Assembly (NCBI GenBank): GCA_023417935.1 | Contig: JAEZDY010000023.1 | Span: 62,001 to 126,000, forward strand | Direction of reading: 5' to 3' | DNA: 64,000 nt | DNA from: Bacteroidota bacterium | GTDB lineage: Bacteria > Bacteroidota > Bacteroidia > Bacteroidales > Lentimicrobiaceae | Shown here: in pieces, positions 8,019 to 16,375 of the stretch | Layout of the letters: every line of letters begins with the position of its first letter | Position numbering within the stretch: the stretch's first letter is position 1 | Notes under the pieces: model-generated | Told to the model about the DNA's origin: nothing | Database searches by the model: none | Seen by the model: the letters and a program-made list of their open reading frames with translations, nothing else | Position numbers and translations under genes: made by a program

Positions 8019-8078
8019 TCATCTCTATCTCATGTCTATCTCATGTCTATCTCATGTCTATGTTTTAGATAGAGATGA
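8019..8078. repeat. 11-bp tandem repeat enclosed by 12-bp inverted repeat
   Basis: TCTATCTCATG is repeated perfectly at 8024-8034, 8035-8045 and 8046-8056, with a partial fourth copy TCTATG to 8062. TCATCTCTATCT (8019-8030) is the exact reverse complement of AGATAGAGATGA (8067-8078), so the array lies largely in the loop of a potential 12-bp stem. Confidence 0.85.
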
Positions 8079-8155
8079 GATACTTTTAACATAGTATTCA
8101 CATAGGTTTCATAAGAATAAAGCAGGTGCAAAAGTACACTTAAAACAACAGACTC

Positions 8156-8210
8156 ATTTGATCAAATCCCATGTTTAAAAACAAGCTGTTTTGACGACGA
8201 ATCAGGTCAA
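8156..8210. promoter_or_regulatory. Two palindromic candidate operators upstream of the DUF438 gene
   Basis: ATTTGATCAAAT (8156-8167) is a perfect 12-bp palindrome. TTGAC (8191-8195) and GTCAA (8206-8210) form an inverted repeat with a 10-base spacer. Both lie 60-120 bp before the DUF438 start. TTGAT/ATCAA resembles FNR half sites, but the spacing is not the FNR one. Confidence 0.4.
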
Positions 8211-8257
8211 CAAAAACCCCTTCCGTTTGTTATCATGCCCTACTAACAATACTATTC

Positions 8258-8267
8258 TAACAAACAA
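8258..8267 (+). promoter_or_regulatory. TAACAAACAA leader element, copy 1
   Basis: TAACAAACAA ends 6 bases before the DUF438 ATG, and the identical 10-mer ends 5 bases before the DUF1858 ATG (9637-9646). No Shine-Dalgarno sequence is present at either gene, so the A-rich element may act in initiation. Confidence 0.45.
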
Positions 8268-8273
8268 CAGATC

Positions 8274-9527
8274 ATGAGTGAATTAATTAACAATTCAAGA
8301 TTCAGGAAAGAGAAACTGAAGGAGTTGATCCTCAAGTTACATATGGGTATAAACCCTGTTCAGGTGCGTGAGGAACTGGTAAGCACGCTTGCCCATATAC
8401 CATACGGGGAAGTGGTTGAAGTTGAGCAGGAGTTAATAAATGACGGACTGCCCGAATCGGAAGTATTGCGTTTATGCGATATTCACGGCGAAGTTTTAGG
8501 TGGTCACATTGATTTAAGCGGAGCAGAAGACATACCGGAAGGACATCCTGTTGATGTATTCACACAGGAGAACAAGGAACTCCTGAAGGTGATTGACAAG
8601 ACTGAGACCCTAATTGCTGAAGCAGAAAATGTGAGTGATGAAGATTTTGAAAAACATAAATATAAGATACTGGGCTGTTTCAACGAACTGATGGATGTTG
8701 ATAAGCACTATAAACGCAAGGAGTATCTTGTGTTTCCTTACCTTGAGAAAAATGAGATTACCGGTCCGCCAAAGGTTATGTGGGGAAAGCATGATGAAAT
8801 ACGCGAACAGCTTAAGGGATGTATTGAGATATTAAGATCAGACGAACTTACAAAAGCTGACCTGGCTGATGCAATGGATATTCTTTTCAAGCCTGTGCTA
8901 AAGGCTTTGGCTGATATGACCAAAAAGGAAGAAGAGATCTTATTCCCGATGAGTATGGATACGCTCACTACCGAAGATTGGTGGCATATTCACAATCAAA
9001 CATTGGAATTCGGCTTTACCCTGTATGATCCTAAAGTGGAGTGGAAACCTGAAGGCATGCCCGAAAAGTCGTATGACAATACAAGTGTGCTTAATGAGAA
9101 TGGTGCCATTCAACTTCCTTCGGGAAGCTTCAATGCCGCCGAGATAATGGCTATACTTAACAGTGTGCCTTTCGACATGACCTTTGTTGATAAGGACGAC
9201 AAAGTAAAATACTTCACACAGGGCAAGGAGCGCATTTTTGCAAGGAGCAGGTCGATCATAAACCGTGATGTCCGCTTATGCCATCCTCCGGGAAGTGTTC
9301 ATATCATCGAGAAGATACTTGAAGATTTTAAATCAGGCAGGGCCTCACATGCACCATTCTGGATACAGATGCATGGCAAGTTTATTCACATAGAGTATTA
9401 TGCTTTGCGCGATGTTAATGGTGATTACCTGGGCACACTGGAAGTATCGCAGGATCTTACACATGTGCGGAGTCTTGAAGGAGAGAAACGGATTTTATCA
9501 TACTCTGACAAGCAGGAAAACTCGTAA
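8274..9527 (+). CDS. DUF438-hemerythrin-PAS protein
   Basis: A 417-residue cytosolic three-domain protein. Residues about 10-80 are DUF438 (KEKLKELILKLHMG...EVLRLCDIHGEVLGGH). Residues about 90-240 are a hemerythrin-like HHE domain with H91, H145 plus E149/E150 (DKHYKRKE), H173 (WGKHDEI) and the late acidic/His group (KKEEEILFP, WWHIH) as candidate metal ligands. Residues about 285-400 form a PAS domain (VPFDMTFVDKDDKVKYFTQG). This arrangement is a known family of strict and facultative anaerobes, thought to sense or handle O2/NO; the biochemical role is not settled. The next gene encodes a DUF1858-DUF2249 protein, a frequent partner. Both starts follow the same TAACAAACAA leader element 5-6 bases upstream, hinting at shared translational or transcriptional control. 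Confidence 0.9.
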   Translation: MSELINNSRFRKEKLKELILKLHMGINPVQVREELVSTLAHIPYGEVVEVEQELINDGLPESEVLRLCDIHGEVLGGHIDLSGAEDIPEGHPVDVFTQENKELLKVIDKTETLIAEAENVSDEDFEKHKYKILGCFNELMDVDKHYKRKEYLVFPYLEKNEITGPPKVMWGKHDEIREQLKGCIEILRSDELTKADLADAMDILFKPVLKALADMTKKEEEILFPMSMDTLTTEDWWHIHNQTLEFGFTLYDPKVEWKPEGMPEKSYDNTSVLNENGAIQLPSGSFNAAEIMAILNSVPFDMTFVDKDDKVKYFTQGKERIFARSRSIINRDVRLCHPPGSVHIIEKILEDFKSGRASHAPFWIQMHGKFIHIEYYALRDVNGDYLGTLEVSQDLTHVRSLEGEKRILSYSDKQENS

Positions 9528-9567
9528 TAACATTCACAGTGATGTATCTTAGAAATGAATAGGTTGC

Positions 9568-9600
9568 AGAGTGATTGCCCTAAGTTAGAGAGTAATTGCC
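9568..9600 (+). repeat. Direct repeat AGAGTRATTGCC, 21-bp spacing
   Basis: AGAGTGATTGCC (9568-9579) and AGAGTAATTGCC (9589-9600) are 12-mers with one mismatch, start to start 21 bp (two helical turns), in the gap before the DUF1858-DUF2249 gene. Possible tandem regulator site. Confidence 0.5.
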
Positions 9601-9636
9601 AGGAATGTGAATCTAAGATTAATCAAGATCATTGCT

Positions 9637-9646
9637 TAACAAACAA
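9637..9646 (+). promoter_or_regulatory. TAACAAACAA leader element, copy 2
   Basis: Exact copy of the element at 8258-8267, ending 5 bases before the ATG at 9652. Confidence 0.45.
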
Positions 9647-9651
9647 TATAA

Positions 9652-10176
9652 ATGCAGATGGAAAAACTTATAATTACACCTAAAACCAAGATTTACGATT
9701 TACTGGAAGCATATCCGGAGCTGGAGGACACACTCATTAGCTCAGCACCCGAGTTTAAGAAACTTCAGAATCCAATGCTTCGTAAAACCATTACCCGTAT
9801 CACAAGCATTGGACAGGCAGCTACCATAGGCGGTTTGAATGTTGAGGACCTCGTAAATAAATTACGTACCCAGGTAGGTCAGAGCAGCATCGAGCAACTC
9901 AACGATTCAGGAACAAAGTTCACCACTGAAAAGCCTGAATGGTTCAATGAAAACAAAGTAGTTGAGCGTATTGATACCCGCGAAATGCTTAATAAAGGTG
10001 AGCATCCTGTGCATGTGGTTCTGGCGGCTGCTAAAAAGCTGAATGACAATGAAATATTGGAAATAACCACCCCATTCATTCCGGCTCCATTGATTGATAA
10101 AGCAGTGAGCCTGGAGTTCAAACACTGGCTTGAGAAAGTATCAGATGGGGAATTCAGGGTTTATTTCAGCAGGTAG
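9652..10176 (+). CDS. DUF1858-DUF2249 protein
   Basis: A 174-residue cytosolic protein. Residues about 5-70 (ITPKTKIYDLLEAYPELEDT...NVEDLVNKLR) match DUF1858, a small helical domain. Residues about 105-172 (ERIDTREMLNKGEHPVHVV...EFKHWLEKVSDGEFRVYF) match DUF2249, a TusA-like fold. Such proteins accompany hemerythrin/DUF438 proteins in anaerobes and are linked to nitrosative or redox stress (family knowledge). Either ATG (9652 or 9658) could be the start; the first is taken because of its spacing to the shared TAACAAACAA element. A strong terminator hairpin follows at 10291-10336. Together with the upstream DUF438 gene it is likely one regulon and perhaps one transcript (124-bp gap). Confidence 0.82.
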   Translation: MQMEKLIITPKTKIYDLLEAYPELEDTLISSAPEFKKLQNPMLRKTITRITSIGQAATIGGLNVEDLVNKLRTQVGQSSIEQLNDSGTKFTTEKPEWFNENKVVERIDTREMLNKGEHPVHVVLAAAKKLNDNEILEITTPFIPAPLIDKAVSLEFKHWLEKVSDGEFRVYFSR

Positions 10177-10290
10177 TTTAATCCATTTTTTATCTCGCCA
10201 GCTTGGTAGGTTTATTTCTGCAAATTGACAGGAATAATTTAGCAAGTAGTTAGAATTATTTCAACAAGCAAATTGTATTTGCTGAATAAG

Positions 10291-10336
10291 ATTCAGGGTT
10301 GTACCGGATTAACGGTTACAACCCTGAATTTTGTTT
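10291..10336 (+). terminator. Strong intrinsic terminator
   Basis: ATTCAGGGTTGT (10291-10302) pairs perfectly with ACAACCCTGAAT (10318-10329). An extra ACCG/CGGT stem sits in the loop, and TTTTGTTTT follows. It ends the DUF1858-DUF2249 transcript and may also insulate the convergent large secreted-protein gene. Confidence 0.85.
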
Positions 10337-10390
10337 TAAGATGCAATCATGGCAAGTGGTTTAATACCAACTTACATTGATTACCTGTAA

Positions 10391-13300
10391 TTACTTTATT
10401 GTCATTTTCTTAACAGCACTATAATTGCCTGCAGTCAGCCTGTAAAAGTATACCCCCGATGAAAGACCGGAGGCTTTAACCTTGATACTATGCGTTCCAA
10501 CTGAGTATTCCCTGTTTGTTAAGGTTCTAATTTCAGTTCCAAGTAAGTTGTAAAGTTTCACCACAACATGAATGGTCTCAGGAATAGAGAACATAATATC
10601 AGTTTCGTTTGCAACTGGGTTTGGTGAATTTTGTTTAAGAGAGAAGACATTATCAGAGATTTCAGCTTCATTCACATTGATAGGATCACCAATTGTAAAA
10701 GCACCGGTAGCTGCATCACTACCTATATAAGCAGCATCAACAGCCCTTACGGCCCATTCATAATTTCCATCAGGCAAACCGGTTAATACCCATTGTGTTA
10801 CGGCGCTAACTATACCCGGTGCGGGTAACCGTGCCTGAAGTAAAACTGGAACATTATTGTGGAATACCTCCAAATCGTAAGTCAAAGCGGTTGATGGTGT
10901 ATTATCGTCACTTGAAGCTAACCATGTCAAACTAACAGAGCCATCACGAAGAAGTGTTTCTTCTAGTCCGGTTGGAGGGTCCGGCGCACTGTTGATACCT
11001 GGTGCATCATTGCGATAAACATGCATTTGAGCTTCAACCAATCCATTTCCACCTGGAACAAAGTACTGACCTGCTATAAAGTAATCAAGGTCGCCATCAT
11101 TATCCATATCAAGCCAGGAGAAGGTTCCTCCCCTATCACCGCTTGCACGGGGAGCAGGCAGTTCATTTCCTGAAGGTGCAAATTCACCGTTGGTGTTAAT
11201 GTAAATGCGGGCCCTACCTTCTATTTGGGAGCCTGAATTATAGTTTCCGGCCAATAAAATGTCAATATCGCCATCAGAGTCATAATCAGCCCAGGCTGCT
11301 GCAGTGATGTCAAACCATCCCTCACCAGAAAGCATTGGAAAAAGATCTATCATCTCATATTGTTCCTGGTTATTACGGTATATTCTTAAAGTCATTGGAG
11401 TGTAACTTCCATCGACTTCCCTTACGTCACCTGCTATAAGTATATCGAGATCACCATCTCCATCATAGTCGCCCCATTGAACTTCTCCATGCTCAACAGC
11501 TATATTTCCAAGAATATCTTGCCCGGTAAAAACTCCATTTCCATCATTCCTGTAACGGGTGATAAAACTGTCGTCTGTTAAAGGTGCTTCATTGACTAAC
11601 AGAAGATCAAGATCCTGATCATTATCATAATCAGCCCATGCGCTGTGCCCGTGACTTGTAGGTGCGAACAATGTATCAATTTGCGTAAATATCCATCCGT
11701 TTGCACCATTTGCACCATCATTACGCATAAGTGCTGTATAATAGAAAAATGCGGTATCATTAATTGCTGATGGTATTAAAAGATCAGCATCCCCATCATT
11801 ATCGTAATCAGCCCAGGTAACAGAACGCAAATCAAAGTATGCCTGACTGTTGTCTTCATAATAAGCGGGAAGATTTGTATCGATAAGGTTTAGGGTTCCG
11901 TCATCGTTGCGATAGATAACAGTGGTAAAATCAGAAGCAACTACGAGATCCTGGTCACCATCACCATCGAGGTCACCCCATGCAAGGTCCGATTGGCCGG
12001 TTGATATATCTCCCAGAGGCACATCAATATATTCAAATTGCCAGGTAGTGTCGTTGGCACTTCCATTGTTGCGCAACATAACAAGCCTGTCTTCAACACT
12101 CTGGTTATAAACAACGTAATATCCAAGCACTGCAATATCCAAATCGCCATCATTATCAAAATCGGCGGGAGCCGTAGTAATCACCCAAAAATCTTCATCC
12201 TGTGGTGTAACAAACATGGTATCAATAGGAGTTACTTCAGTAAAGTTGCCAAATGTGCCTCCGGGATTAGGCTGAACAACAACAAACATCACGGCATTTC
12301 CGGTGTCACCATCATCATCAGTAACGGTAAGTTCCACAATATTAGTGCCTGAAGCAGCAAATGTATGTGTGGGATTTTGGTCAGTTGAAAAAGATCCATC
12401 ACCAAAATCCCACTCCCAGCTTACTATAAAACCATCGGTATCAAAGCTCTCATCAGTGAAAACTACTGTGAGTCCTGAAGTGCCAAAATTAAAGGCAGCG
12501 GTTGGAGGGAGATTTAAAGGCGGAGTTGGAGGTCCTACAAAGTGTTCAATGTAGCCCTGATATCCTACAATCCAGGCATCGCCGGCGGCATTAGCTGATA
12601 TTGCACTAAAAGAGCCCCAACCTTCTGATTGCGGCTCTAAAAGCGACCAAGTTTGTCCGCCAGATGCTGTATAAAGGACTGCGTTGTTGTTTGTAGAAAG
12701 CCAAAACTCATTTTCGCTTAGCAAATAGATGTCAGTAATATCATAATCACCAGGTGGAAGGGTGAGAGTTTCCCAATCTACTCCCCCATTAGTACTCTTG
12801 AAGGCAAATCCCCAGTGACTAACCGCATAGCCGGTGCTGGAAGTAACGAAATCCATGTCAGTAACATTTAAGGGTGACCATGGAAGTTCTTCATCAATCC
12901 ATGTTACACCCCCATCCACACTTCTGTAGAAAACAGAACCGGAGTTGGCAACCCAAATGTTTGAACCTATAACATCAATTGCAACCCATGATCCTTGTAT
13001 TTCAGGTACAGGCGTCCATGAAACTCCCCCGTCAGTTGTATGATACACAGCTGAAGTTGTATAACCCTGCCCAACAACCCATCCATCAAGCGAAGTAGTA
13101 AAATGAAGGTCACTGGCATTGCTAAGGTCTGATGGCTTTGCAGTAGAAGCAGTCCATGAATCGCCGCCATTAGTGGTAAGATAAATGCGACCTTCTTCAT
13201 CAAGTATCACTGCTTCAGTAGCAGAAAGCACATGTAAAGCTGTAAGATCAAGTGTTGTAAATGCCTCATCAATAATCCAAGGGGTGGTGCCATTGCTCCT

Positions 13301-14515
13301 TAGTATCATACCGTTTTCACCAACAGCTATCATATTCCCATTTGAGAAACGATCAATTGCGTTTAAAGAAACACCTGTGCCACTTGATATCTGCGACCAT
13401 GAAACACCACCATCAGTTGTTTTGATAATAAAACCTGCACCGTATCCAAAATATCCGGTAAGATTATTGGCGAAAACCGGTACAGAACTACTCAGGTAAC
13501 TTGGTTGTTGACCACGGGTTTCAAATGAAATATTCCAGTTCAATCCACCATTAGATGAATAGTACATATTGCCTACCATATCAGCAACTACCAGCATCTG
13601 ATCATTAACGTGTTTAAGTGCAAAAACACCTGCCGGTATTATTTCGCCTAAGTCAGTCCAGGTTTGACCACCGTCGGATGATCTGAAAATCCTGTCGTCA
13701 TAATCAGGCCAGTTACCCGACCGACCCCACGCAACTATAATATTGTCAGTTACAACAACCAGGCTAGTTCTGCCCTGCGCTGATGTGCCGGTTGCCCAGG
13801 TGAGTCCACCATCAGTAGAACGAACAAATGTATTCTCAGCAATGCCCACCGCTATGCCAGCCGAAAGGAACTTTGCTGAGAATGATTCTCCGTTGTATAC
13901 CTCTGTGAAAGTGTTTCCTCCGTCAACTGTTCTATAAATACCGGTTCCAGAGACACCTAATCCAATTAAAGCATCACTCATATCAATGTGAAAGATACCA
14001 TTGGGTGACGGTATCCAGTTATCACCACCATCGTAGGTAATATACTGGCCGAAATTACCTGTTGCAATACCAAGTGTAGGTGTATAAAATTCCAAGCCAT
14101 AGGTTGACCCAAGGAAAGGAAGTTCAGTCCAGGTATTGCCACCATCGTTTGTGCGATAATTCTCGTTTCCGTATGCCCAGCCATTTTGAGTATCATGGAA
14201 ATAAATTCCATTTAATGGACTGCCCAAACTAACAGGAATGTTCTGTTGTACCCAGGTTAAGCCAGCATCATTTGACTCAAACAAGGCACCTCCATCGTCA
14301 AATGAATTATCATCAGTGGCAATAAATACCCTGTCGGCCGTAGGACAAGCAATACCCCTTACATCAAGAAAAGTAGGAACCGGACTTTGATTAGTCCATT
14401 GAGCATCAGCACTACTGGCAAGAAATACGAAAGAAAAAGCCAGTAACCAATGCAAATGTTTGAAAGCTGTGTTTTTCCGACTCAACTTATTGCGAAAAGT
14501 AGAAAATTTATACAT
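10391..14515 (-). CDS. Giant type IX-secreted protein: BNR/Ycf48-like, PKD, VCBS, FN3, T9SS tail
   Basis: A 1374-residue secreted protein. The start is placed at the ATG at 14515, which gives a signal peptide ending SSADAQ; an upstream in-frame ATG only adds 15 residues. Domains: residues 40-690 carry about twelve Asp-box motifs (SNDAGLTW, TNDGGNTW, SSDGGQTW, TTDGGVSW and others) of a Ycf48/sortilin-like propeller; about 695-775 a PKD domain (WEWDFGDGS, THTFAASG); about 790-1165 seven FG-GAP/VCBS repeats with calcium-loop motifs such as DFDNDGDLDIAVLG and DYDGDGDLDILIAG; about 1190-1290 an FN3 domain; and at the end a Por secretion tail (NSPNPVANETDIMFSIP ... LSSGVYFYRL) for type IX export and cell-surface anchoring. 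Likely an adhesin or extracellular matrix protein; the ligand is unknown. No enzymatic domain was seen. Confidence 0.9.
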   Translation of the reverse strand: MYKFSTFRNKLSRKNTAFKHLHWLLAFSFVFLASSADAQWTNQSPVPTFLDVRGIACPTADRVFIATDDNSFDDGGALFESNDAGLTWVQQNIPVSLGSPLNGIYFHDTQNGWAYGNENYRTNDGGNTWTELPFLGSTYGLEFYTPTLGIATGNFGQYITYDGGDNWIPSPNGIFHIDMSDALIGLGVSGTGIYRTVDGGNTFTEVYNGESFSAKFLSAGIAVGIAENTFVRSTDGGLTWATGTSAQGRTSLVVVTDNIIVAWGRSGNWPDYDDRIFRSSDGGQTWTDLGEIIPAGVFALKHVNDQMLVVADMVGNMYYSSNGGLNWNISFETRGQQPSYLSSSVPVFANNLTGYFGYGAGFIIKTTDGGVSWSQISSGTGVSLNAIDRFSNGNMIAVGENGMILRSNGTTPWIIDEAFTTLDLTALHVLSATEAVILDEEGRIYLTTNGGDSWTASTAKPSDLSNASDLHFTTSLDGWVVGQGYTTSAVYHTTDGGVSWTPVPEIQGSWVAIDVIGSNIWVANSGSVFYRSVDGGVTWIDEELPWSPLNVTDMDFVTSSTGYAVSHWGFAFKSTNGGVDWETLTLPPGDYDITDIYLLSENEFWLSTNNNAVLYTASGGQTWSLLEPQSEGWGSFSAISANAAGDAWIVGYQGYIEHFVGPPTPPLNLPPTAAFNFGTSGLTVVFTDESFDTDGFIVSWEWDFGDGSFSTDQNPTHTFAASGTNIVELTVTDDDGDTGNAVMFVVVQPNPGGTFGNFTEVTPIDTMFVTPQDEDFWVITTAPADFDNDGDLDIAVLGYYVVYNQSVEDRLVMLRNNGSANDTTWQFEYIDVPLGDISTGQSDLAWGDLDGDGDQDLVVASDFTTVIYRNDDGTLNLIDTNLPAYYEDNSQAYFDLRSVTWADYDNDGDADLLIPSAINDTAFFYYTALMRNDGANGANGWIFTQIDTLFAPTSHGHSAWADYDNDQDLDLLLVNEAPLTDDSFITRYRNDGNGVFTGQDILGNIAVEHGEVQWGDYDGDGDLDILIAGDVREVDGSYTPMTLRIYRNNQEQYEMIDLFPMLSGEGWFDITAAAWADYDSDGDIDILLAGNYNSGSQIEGRARIYINTNGEFAPSGNELPAPRASGDRGGTFSWLDMDNDGDLDYFIAGQYFVPGGNGLVEAQMHVYRNDAPGINSAPDPPTGLEETLLRDGSVSLTWLASSDDNTPSTALTYDLEVFHNNVPVLLQARLPAPGIVSAVTQWVLTGLPDGNYEWAVRAVDAAYIGSDAATGAFTIGDPINVNEAEISDNVFSLKQNSPNPVANETDIMFSIPETIHVVVKLYNLLGTEIRTLTNREYSVGTHSIKVKASGLSSGVYFYRLTAGNYSAVKKMTIK

Positions 14516-14984
14516 AATGTTGGGTTTGTTTTCAAATAAAGTCTGATAGAAAACACACATCAGGAAATTTAGTTTGATGCTTTACATTCAATAGCTAAAA
14601 TATATATGTGAGAACCTCTATATAATTATCTTACGTGCTGTTATTCAATCGTTTAGACAAAAATGAAACTTCACAATATTTTTAACTTTTGAAATTTGCG
14701 GTCTACTGTTGCACCGATATTACAGGTTGCTATTATTGGCGCCTATTAGCCGGCATATTAACACATTTAACGAGTGTTTGAAGGTTATTGAACAGCTATA
14801 GACTGATTATGAATTCAATCAAAACCGGTACATTTGCATCAAGATATCAATGTTTAAGCATGAATTCCCACTTCAGCCCAAAGTTTAACCTACTCTCTGT
14901 ATCTGAATTCCGTGGTGTTGTAAACTCCTGATGCATGAATAAGGTTATATTATACTTGAGTTGCAACTTGAAACATGAATTTGA
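14516..14984. other. 469-bp divergent intergenic region
   Basis: Separates the giant secreted-protein gene and the MFS gene. Apart from TACATTTG at 14829-14836, a possible -7 element for the MFS gene about 150 bp from its start, I see no gene, repeat or stable hairpin. Confidence 0.5.
14829..14836 (+). promoter_or_regulatory. Candidate promoter of the MFS gene
   Basis: TACATTTG matches the -7 element; no TTTG partner at the proper distance, and the leader to the ATG at 14985 would be long (about 140 nt). Confidence 0.3.
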
Positions 14985-16193
14985 ATGGATAACTGGAAAC
15001 GTATATTTGCAATAATCTGGACTGGTCAGTTGATTTCTATACTTTCCAGTTCGGTTGTTGGTTATGCCATAATCTTTTGGGTAAGTATTGAAACAGGATC
15101 TGCTGAAACATTGGCCATTGCTGCCATAGCATCTCTGCTGCCGCAATCCGTGCTGGGAATGTTCACCGGAGTGTATATTGATCGGTGGAACCGTAAGCTG
15201 GTTATGATACTGGCCGATACATTCATTGCATTATCAACTTTGGCACTCGTACTACTCTTTTATTTTGGCAAAGCCGAAATATGGCATATATATTTGCTCG
15301 CTGCAGCCCGTTCAACAGGTGCCGCATTTCACATGCCGGCCATGCAGGCATCAATTCCTCTCATAGCCCCTGAATCACAGCTAATGAGAATTGCCGGAAT
15401 AAACCAGATGATACATTCAATAAGCAGTATTGGTGGTCCGGCCATTGGTGCATTGTTGCTAACATTACTCGATATGAGTTATGTACTTTTGATCGACATA
15501 GTGGGTGCTTTATTCGCTGCCGGCACCCTGCTTTTTGTTACAATTCCCAATCCCACAAAACCTGCAACTGATGAAAAGCCTCATGTATTAAGGGAAATGA
15601 AGGATGGCTTGCGCGAAATTGCACGCGACAGGGGGCTATTCCTTATGTTTATATACTCTGTTATCGCATTTTTCTTCATCATGCCCGTTGCAGTGTTATT
15701 CCCATTGATGACTCTTAATCATTTTGGTGGTGGAGTATGGCAAATGAGTGTGGTTGAAATTTTTTGGGGCGGGGGAATGTTGCTTGGGGGTGCTCTACTA
15801 GGCATTAAAAAAACGGAAATGAACAAGGCGATCCTCATAGGTTACATGTACCTTATCTTTGGCATCACATTCTTGTTCTCAGGTTTATTACCGCCTTCAG
15901 GGTTTACATGGTTTGTTGTCCTAACTGCTATAGGAGGCGTTAGTACGGCTGCCTACAATGCTTCCTTTACTTCTTTGATACAAATAAAAATCAATCCCGC
16001 TATGCTTGGAAGGGTTTTCTCCACTTACACCAGTATGACTTTGTTCCCGGCAATGATAGGATTGCTCGGCACCGGCTATATTGCCGACCACATTGGGTTG
16101 GTTAATGCCTTCATCATTTGTGGTATCATTAACCTTGTAATTGGCGGATTATCATTACTTACACCCTCCATTAAGGCAACCGGGAAGGCTTAA
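14985..16193 (+). CDS. MFS transporter (MefA/MFS_3-like)
   Basis: A 402-residue inner-membrane protein with about 11-12 hydrophobic helices. The loop motif DRWNRKLVMILAD after helix 2, and the start NWKRIFAIIWTGQLISILSSS, place it in the MFS_3/macrolide-efflux-like branch of the major facilitator superfamily. The substrate is not determinable from sequence. The next gene encodes a fused acyl-activating enzyme/ACP/acyltransferase. In Enterobacteria the MFS lysophospholipid flippase LplT sits beside the acyltransferase/acyl-ACP synthetase Aas, so a lysophospholipid or fatty-acid role is possible here (inference only). The downstream gene has its own promoter, so co-transcription is not required. 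Confidence 0.85.
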   Translation: MDNWKRIFAIIWTGQLISILSSSVVGYAIIFWVSIETGSAETLAIAAIASLLPQSVLGMFTGVYIDRWNRKLVMILADTFIALSTLALVLLFYFGKAEIWHIYLLAAARSTGAAFHMPAMQASIPLIAPESQLMRIAGINQMIHSISSIGGPAIGALLLTLLDMSYVLLIDIVGALFAAGTLLFVTIPNPTKPATDEKPHVLREMKDGLREIARDRGLFLMFIYSVIAFFFIMPVAVLFPLMTLNHFGGGVWQMSVVEIFWGGGMLLGGALLGIKKTEMNKAILIGYMYLIFGITFLFSGLLPPSGFTWFVVLTAIGGVSTAAYNASFTSLIQIKINPAMLGRVFSTYTSMTLFPAMIGLLGTGYIADHIGLVNAFIICGIINLVIGGLSLLTPSIKATGKA

Positions 16194-16229
16194 TGTGTGC
16201 AGGAGCACAACATTGTGTAGGTGTTTTTC

Positions 16230-16253
16230 ATGAACTAATTGTTCATATCTTTG
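16230..16253 (+). promoter_or_regulatory. TATCTTTG promoter with overlapping inverted repeat
   Basis: TATCTTTG (16246-16253) matches the -7 element of the acyl-activating fusion gene, about 120 bp upstream of its ATG. ATGAAC (16230-16235) and GTTCAT (16241-16246) form an inverted repeat with a 5-base spacer that abuts and touches the -7 box, a good position for a repressor. Confidence 0.5.
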
Positions 16254-16375
16254 TATCTTGATAGAAGCACAGAAAATTTTTATCTGACTGCTTCTTTCTT
16301 TTTGCCGGATTGTTATATTAATGTTTCCGGATAGGGACAGAAAGACACAGGTTACATTCACCAAACATTGATTTG

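Larger units (their letters stand above)
7865..8273. other. 409-bp intergenic region with TCTCTAT repeats and palindromes
   Basis: No gene was recognised. The left half has an 8-bp inverted repeat (TAGAGACA 7921-7928, TGTCTCTA 7959-7966). The middle has a 3.5-copy 11-bp tandem repeat flanked by inverted 12-mers (8019-8078). The right half, nearest the DUF438 gene, holds a perfect palindrome ATTTGATCAAAT (8156-8167) and TTGAC-N10-GTCAA (8191-8210), both possible operators. Confidence 0.6.

Noticed and set aside
8024..8062. CRISPR-like repeat array
   Set aside because: Units are 11 bp, perfectly adjacent with no spacers, and there are no cas genes.
12303..12554. Plus-strand ORF inside the giant secreted-protein gene
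   Set aside because: Shadow of the PKD region on the other strand.
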